Source: DASWIG01 sp965371445
GTDB lineage: Bacteria > Acidobacteriota > Thermoanaerobaculia > Multivoradales > J023
DNA length: 6,473 nucleotides
Direction of reading: 5' to 3'
Assembly: GCA_965371445.1 (NCBI GenBank)
Contig: CBDUYN010000308.1
Coordinates: 1 to 6,473 of the forward strand
Part shown: positions 4,318 through 6,473 of the stretch, piece after piece
How the letters are laid out: each line of letters starts with the position of its first letter
Position numbering within the stretch: position 1 is the stretch's first letter
Translations under genes and position numbers: made by a program
Notes under the pieces: generated by a model
Databases searched by the model: none
What the model was told of the DNA's origin: nothing
Seen by the model: only the letters and a program-made list of their open reading frames with translations

Positions 4318-5205
4318 ATGAGAAGCAGAATCTTCACCGCGCCCTGGCTGGTGGCGGCGCTGGCTCTGGCCGGCCCGGCGAGCGCCGGAACCGAGAGCGC
4401 CGAGCCGCTCACCGCGAAACAGCAGGAGGTGCTCGAGAACCTGCAGGCGAACTGGGGCGTCGATCTCGACGTCAGCTCGATCGCCAAGGCGATGGAGCGC
4501 GTCGGCGGCACCTATACCGACGACGACCGCTACGCTCTGGCCACCTATGTCCGCGACCACCCGGAGCTGCACCAGGTGCTGCGGCGCTTCGGCTGGATCA
4601 CGGTGGCGCTCGACCCGACCGAGAAGGTGACGGGTCTTCTGGTGAGCAAGGCCGAGCGCGACGAGTTGCCACCGCCGGGTCTCGAGGAGATCGCCGCAAT
4701 CACCGGCACGACTCCTGAAGCCGTGGCCTCCGGGCTCGAAATGATGGAGCGCCTCGACCTCGTCAAGCGCGACGCCGAAGCCGGCGAGCTCGGCTATCGC
4801 ATGGCCAAGAAGCGCTATACCTACTGGCAGGGCGCTTTCAAGATCGACTTCACGGCCCACCAGGTCCATCTCCACGGAGTCAAAGACTTCGAAACCTACT
4901 GAGCGATCGACTTCATCGCGTTGGTCAACGCGAAATGGCAAGAGAAGAAAGTCACGGTCGCCGACTACTCGCAGCAGAGCGGCAAGTCGATCCGTCTGAC
5001 GTTCGAAAACGGCCGGGTCACCGAGCTCGATCCTCCCGACACCCGGGTCTTCTTCGGCGGCGGGTGAGGCTTCAACAACCTCTTCAGGTCTGAAGAGGAA
5101 GCCAACGCCTGGCTCGCTGACAAGCCCCGACTCCAAGGACGTCCGATCTACGGGGTTCAGGAGTTCCTCGACAAGCTTCGAAGCGGCGAAGTCAAGGTCT
5201 TCTGA
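4318..5205 (+). CDS. merB: secreted MerB-like organomercurial lyase with two selenocysteines (two in-frame TGA)
   Basis: MerB cleaves the carbon-mercury bond of organomercurials. Read through TGA at codons 195 and 250, this frame gives 295 residues. An N-terminal signal peptide (WLVAALALAGPASA) implies export, whereas known MerB is cytoplasmic. Residues 32-115 are extra helical sequence. A winged-helix-like segment (LEEIAAITGTTPEAVASGLE, from 122) precedes the catalytic domain. There ETY-TGA-AIDFIALV matches the MerB segment containing Cys96 and Asp99 (WCALDTL), so the aspartate, here residue 198, is kept. GGG-TGA-GFNNLFRSEEEANAWL matches the Cys159 region (FCxHVHFF, then xxxAxxWL). Family-like sequence resumes in frame after each TGA. 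Perfect SECIS-like hairpins follow both. AGGAAGGAG precedes the ATG. The ordinary stop is the TGA at 5203. Stopping at the first TGA would remove the whole catalytic core. The lyase assignment rests on motif alignment by eye. Confidence 0.82.
4900..4902 (+). other. recoded TGA (selenocysteine 195) at the first catalytic position of MerB
   Basis: This TGA is codon 195 of the frame starting at 4318. It is followed by Ala-Ile-Asp, matching the Cys-Ala-Leu-Asp of classical MerB, in which the cysteine (Cys96) attacks mercury and the aspartate (Asp99) assists proton transfer. The frame stays open and family-like for another 54 codons until the second TGA. Confidence 0.85.
4916..4933 (+). promoter_or_regulatory. 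predicted SECIS hairpin for the first merB TGA
   Basis: TCGCGTT (4916-4922) pairs perfectly with AACGCGA (4927-4933) around the loop GGTC (4923-4926). The loop begins 20 nt after the TGA at 4900-4902. The loop sequence contains the GGUC seen in the apical loop of the Escherichia coli fdhF SECIS as I recall it, and G at loop positions 1-2 is the key SelB-recognition feature. A perfect seven-pair stem at this distance is strong support for recoding. Confidence 0.82.
5065..5067 (+). other. recoded TGA (selenocysteine 250) at the second catalytic position of MerB
   Basis: This TGA is codon 250. It lies between FFGGG and GFNNLFRS, at the place of the second essential cysteine of MerB (Cys159 in plasmid R831b MerB, followed there by HVHFF or similar). 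Sequence after it continues in frame with the usual MerB C-terminal helix (EEEANAWLADKP) to a normal end. Confidence 0.83.
5079..5098 (+). promoter_or_regulatory. predicted SECIS hairpin for the second merB TGA
   Basis: CCTCTTCA (5079-5086) pairs perfectly with TGAAGAGG (5091-5098): eight pairs around the loop GGTC (5087-5090). The loop starts 19 nt after the TGA at 5065-5067. Its stem sequence is unrelated to that of the hairpin at 4916-4933, yet the loop is identical and the spacing differs by one base. Independent conservation of loop and spacing but not of stem sequence is what a SelB-binding element predicts. Confidence 0.85.
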
Positions 5206-5455
5206 GCCCGGTTCCGGTAGCCGCGGCCAAGGACCCACCCCGCGGGGTGTGGCGGCGGGGTTCAGGGACTGAATCCCTTCTGCTTCAGCCAGTCGGCGAT
5301 CGTGGCGTGGCCGCGGTACCTGCCCCACCCCAAAGGTTGGCCCTCCCTACCCGGCGGGGTGTTGGCGGTTTCGCGACTCTTGTGAGAATCATGTAGGGGC
5401 ATTGGATGGACTCACAGCCGGCAAGTGCCAGGGGGCGACAGAATGGAGGAGATCC
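5206..5455. other. intergenic region after merB
   Basis: These 250 bases hold no confident gene. CACCCCGCGGGGTG (5236-5249) is a perfect 14-base palindrome that could form a short hairpin, but no T-run follows, so it is a doubtful terminator. A near-copy of its right side recurs at 5349-5368. On the minus strand one open frame ends at a TGA (5264-5262) with the plausible C-terminus YRGHATIADWLKQKGFSP. I do not recognise it, and no start or domain accompanies it. GGAGGAG at 5444-5450 serves the downstream gene. No clear promoter is visible. Confidence 0.45.
5237..5368 (+). repeat. short direct repeat pair flanking a minus-strand coding-like fragment
   Basis: ACCCCGCGGGGTGTGGCGG (5237-5255) and ACCCGGCGGGGTGTTGGCGG (5349-5368) differ by one substitution and one inserted T. 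They are 112 bases apart and bracket the minus-strand C-terminus-like fragment that stops at 5262. The repeat could be a small dispersed GC-rich palindromic element or the scar of an insertion. Only two copies are seen. Confidence 0.35.
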
Positions 5456-6473
5456 ATGAGCATGAAACTCCGATTGTTGTCACTGGCCGCGCTTGGCCTC
5501 GTCATCCCCCTCGGAGACAACGAGGCAGGGGTCAGCGAGTGGACGTCCCAGGGCCCGCCGGGTGGAAAGATCGCAGTCTTCGCCGTTGATCCCGGCACGC
5601 CTTCCACGGTCTACGCCGGTGGGCAGAGTGGAGGGGTGTTTAAGTCGACAGACGGCGGCAGCACATGGAGCTCGGCCAGCACCGGGCTCTCCGTCTTCCG
5701 GATTCGGGCGCTGGCGATCGATTCGGTGACCCCTGCGACCCTCTACGCAGGAACCTCCGAAGGGATCTGGAAGAGCACCGACGGCGCGGCCACCTGGGCG
5801 GCCGCCAACAGCGGCCTGACCGACCTGGACGTTCAGACGCTGGCGATCGATCCGGCAACGCCGGCCACCCTGTACGCGGGCACCGCTGGCGGCGTCTTCG
5901 AGACTACCGACGGCGCCACAGGATGGACGGCCGCCAGTAGCGGTTTGACCGACCTGGACGTTCGGACGCTGGTGATCAACCCGATCACGCCGGCCATTCT
6001 CTACGCCGGCACCGCCGGCGGCGTCTTCAAGAGCACCGACGGCGCCACGGGATGGACGGCGGCCAATGTCGGTTTGACCGATCCGGACGTTCGGACACTT
6101 GCCATAGATCCTGCGACACCTTGGACGGTTTATGCGGGCACATTCAGCGGCGGAGTCTTCAAGACCACCAACAGCGCGGTCAACTGGGCGGAAGCAAACA
6201 CCGGCATCTGCCACTCCCGCATCAATGCCCTGGCCATCGACCCCCTGACCCCGGCGACCCTCTACGCCGAATACAGCTTCCTCTCCAGAGTGTGCAAGAC
6301 CACCGACGGCGGCAACACCTGGAACGCCGCCAACAGTGGCTTGGTAGGCGGCTTGGGATTTGGCAGTCTGACCATCGACCCGGTGGCCCCGTCGAATCTT
6401 TACCTCGGTCAGCGCTTTGGCGGGGTCTTCAAGACGACGGACGCTGCCGCCAGCTGGAACCCGGTCGCCGAGG
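5456..6473 (+). CDS. secreted Asp-box (BNR) repeat protein, N-terminal part (3' end outside window)
   Basis: The frame is open for 339 codons from ATG 5456 to the window edge. The start (MSMKLRLLSLAALG) has AGGAG at 5446-5450; a second ATG at 5462 is also possible. A short signal peptide (LRLLSLAALGLVIPL) implies export. The rest consists of repeats of 43-45 residues of the type LAIDPATPATLYAGTAGGVFKSTDGATGW. Each contains an Asp-box-like SxDGGxTW motif. Seven begin at residues 63, 106, 149, 192, 236, 281 and 326, several degenerate (for example TTNSAVNW). Such repeats build beta-propellers in sialidase-like, Ycf48-like and Vps10-like proteins. No sialidase catalytic motif is visible, so the activity is unknown. 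The gene is 250 bases from merB and is probably unrelated to mercury. Confidence 0.85.
   Translation, partial: MSMKLRLLSLAALGLVIPLGDNEAGVSEWTSQGPPGGKIAVFAVDPGTPSTVYAGGQSGGVFKSTDGGSTWSSASTGLSVFRIRALAIDSVTPATLYAGTSEGIWKSTDGAATWAAANSGLTDLDVQTLAIDPATPATLYAGTAGGVFETTDGATGWTAASSGLTDLDVRTLVINPITPAILYAGTAGGVFKSTDGATGWTAANVGLTDPDVRTLAIDPATPWTVYAGTFSGGVFKTTNSAVNWAEANTGICHSRINALAIDPLTPATLYAEYSFLSRVCKTTDGGNTWNAANSGLVGGLGFGSLTIDPVAPSNLYLGQRFGGVFKTTDAAASWNPVAE
5642..6457 (+). repeat. seven tandem Asp-box repeats of 129-135 bases
   Basis: Asp-box codons begin at 5642, 5771, 5900, 6029, 6161, 6296 and 6431, giving unit lengths of 129, 129, 129, 132, 135 and 135 bases. The units around 5900 and 6029 are still very similar at the DNA level (for example GACGGCGCCAC(A/G)GGATGGACGGC in both), which suggests fairly recent duplication. 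The later units have diverged. Confidence 0.8.

Noticed and set aside
2525..5067. TGA codons as reassigned tryptophan, glycine or plain nonsense mutations
   Set aside because: The ArsR, MerA-like and thioredoxin genes end normally at TGA, which argues against reassignment. Four chance nonsense mutations exactly at four key cysteine positions, each with a SECIS-like hairpin, are very unlikely.
5203..5205. The last merB TGA as a third selenocysteine
   Set aside because: The MerB domain is already complete, an in-frame TAG follows five codons later, and no GGUC-type hairpin is seen at the right distance.
5236..5249. The palindrome CACCCCGCGGGGTG as the merB terminator
   Set aside because: No T-run follows, the hairpin would be short, and a near-copy lies 112 bases on. 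A Rho-independent terminator cannot be claimed.
4225..5328. A 367-codon open frame on the minus strand across the merB region
   Set aside because: No recognisable domain, while the plus strand encodes a signal peptide, MerB motifs and SECIS-like hairpins.
5480..6214. A 244-codon minus-strand frame with apparent repeats
   Set aside because: The repeats are the antisense image of the plus-strand Asp-box repeats.

Overview
This 6.5 kb window is GC-rich bacterial DNA centred on a mercury-handling locus. The protein styles (a short AraC regulator with a cupin-like N-terminus, a PP2C/SpoIIE fragment, a secreted Asp-box protein) suggest an uncultured Acidobacteriota or similar environmental lineage. 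That is inference from sequence style only.

Layout, left to right. A minus-strand AraC-type regulator (1-439) is cut by the window edge. A 215-base divergent control region carries a palindromic ArsR-type operator and one copy of a putative AraC-type site. The first plus-strand unit follows: an ArsR/SmtB-family metal sensor (655-1053), a MerA-like flavoprotein that loses MerA homology near base 2105 (1065-2405), and a secreted MerP-like heavy-metal-associated protein (2402-3064). The MerP-like frame runs into a decayed minus-strand SpoIIE phosphatase fragment. A second control region (about 3240-3320) repeats the AraC-type site twice, facing outward. The second unit then encodes a small secreted HMA-like protein with a C-terminal CxxC (3375-3752), a secreted TlpA/ResA-type thioredoxin (3785-4294), and a secreted MerB-like organomercurial lyase (4318-5205). 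After a short intergenic stretch, a secreted Asp-box (BNR) repeat protein (5456 onward) runs off the right edge.

The main discovery is that both the MerP-like and the MerB-like genes are interrupted by in-frame TGA codons at exactly the metal-binding or catalytic cysteine positions of their families. In the MerP-like gene the GMTCxxC motif reads GMT-TGA-P-L-TGA. In the MerB-like gene the TGAs fall at the positions of the two catalytic cysteines (Cys96 and Cys159 of plasmid R831b MerB), and the catalytic aspartate is kept. Each of the four TGAs is followed at 19-31 nt by a compact hairpin with a G in the first two loop positions, which is the layout of a bacterial SECIS element. The two MerB hairpins have perfect 7-8 bp stems and the same GGUC loop. 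The simplest reading is four selenocysteines, giving a UxxU mercury-binding protein and a double-selenocysteine organomercurial lyase, both exported.

Working model (inference): exported selenoproteins bind Hg(II) or cleave C-Hg bonds outside the cytoplasm, where selenolates bind Hg more tightly than thiolates. The TlpA-like thioredoxin may keep them reduced. ArsR and the AraC protein control expression. No merT transporter and no sel genes lie in the window, and the MerA lacks its usual C-terminal domain, so the route to Hg(0) is incomplete as seen here. Standard gene callers would truncate both selenoprotein genes or start them too late.
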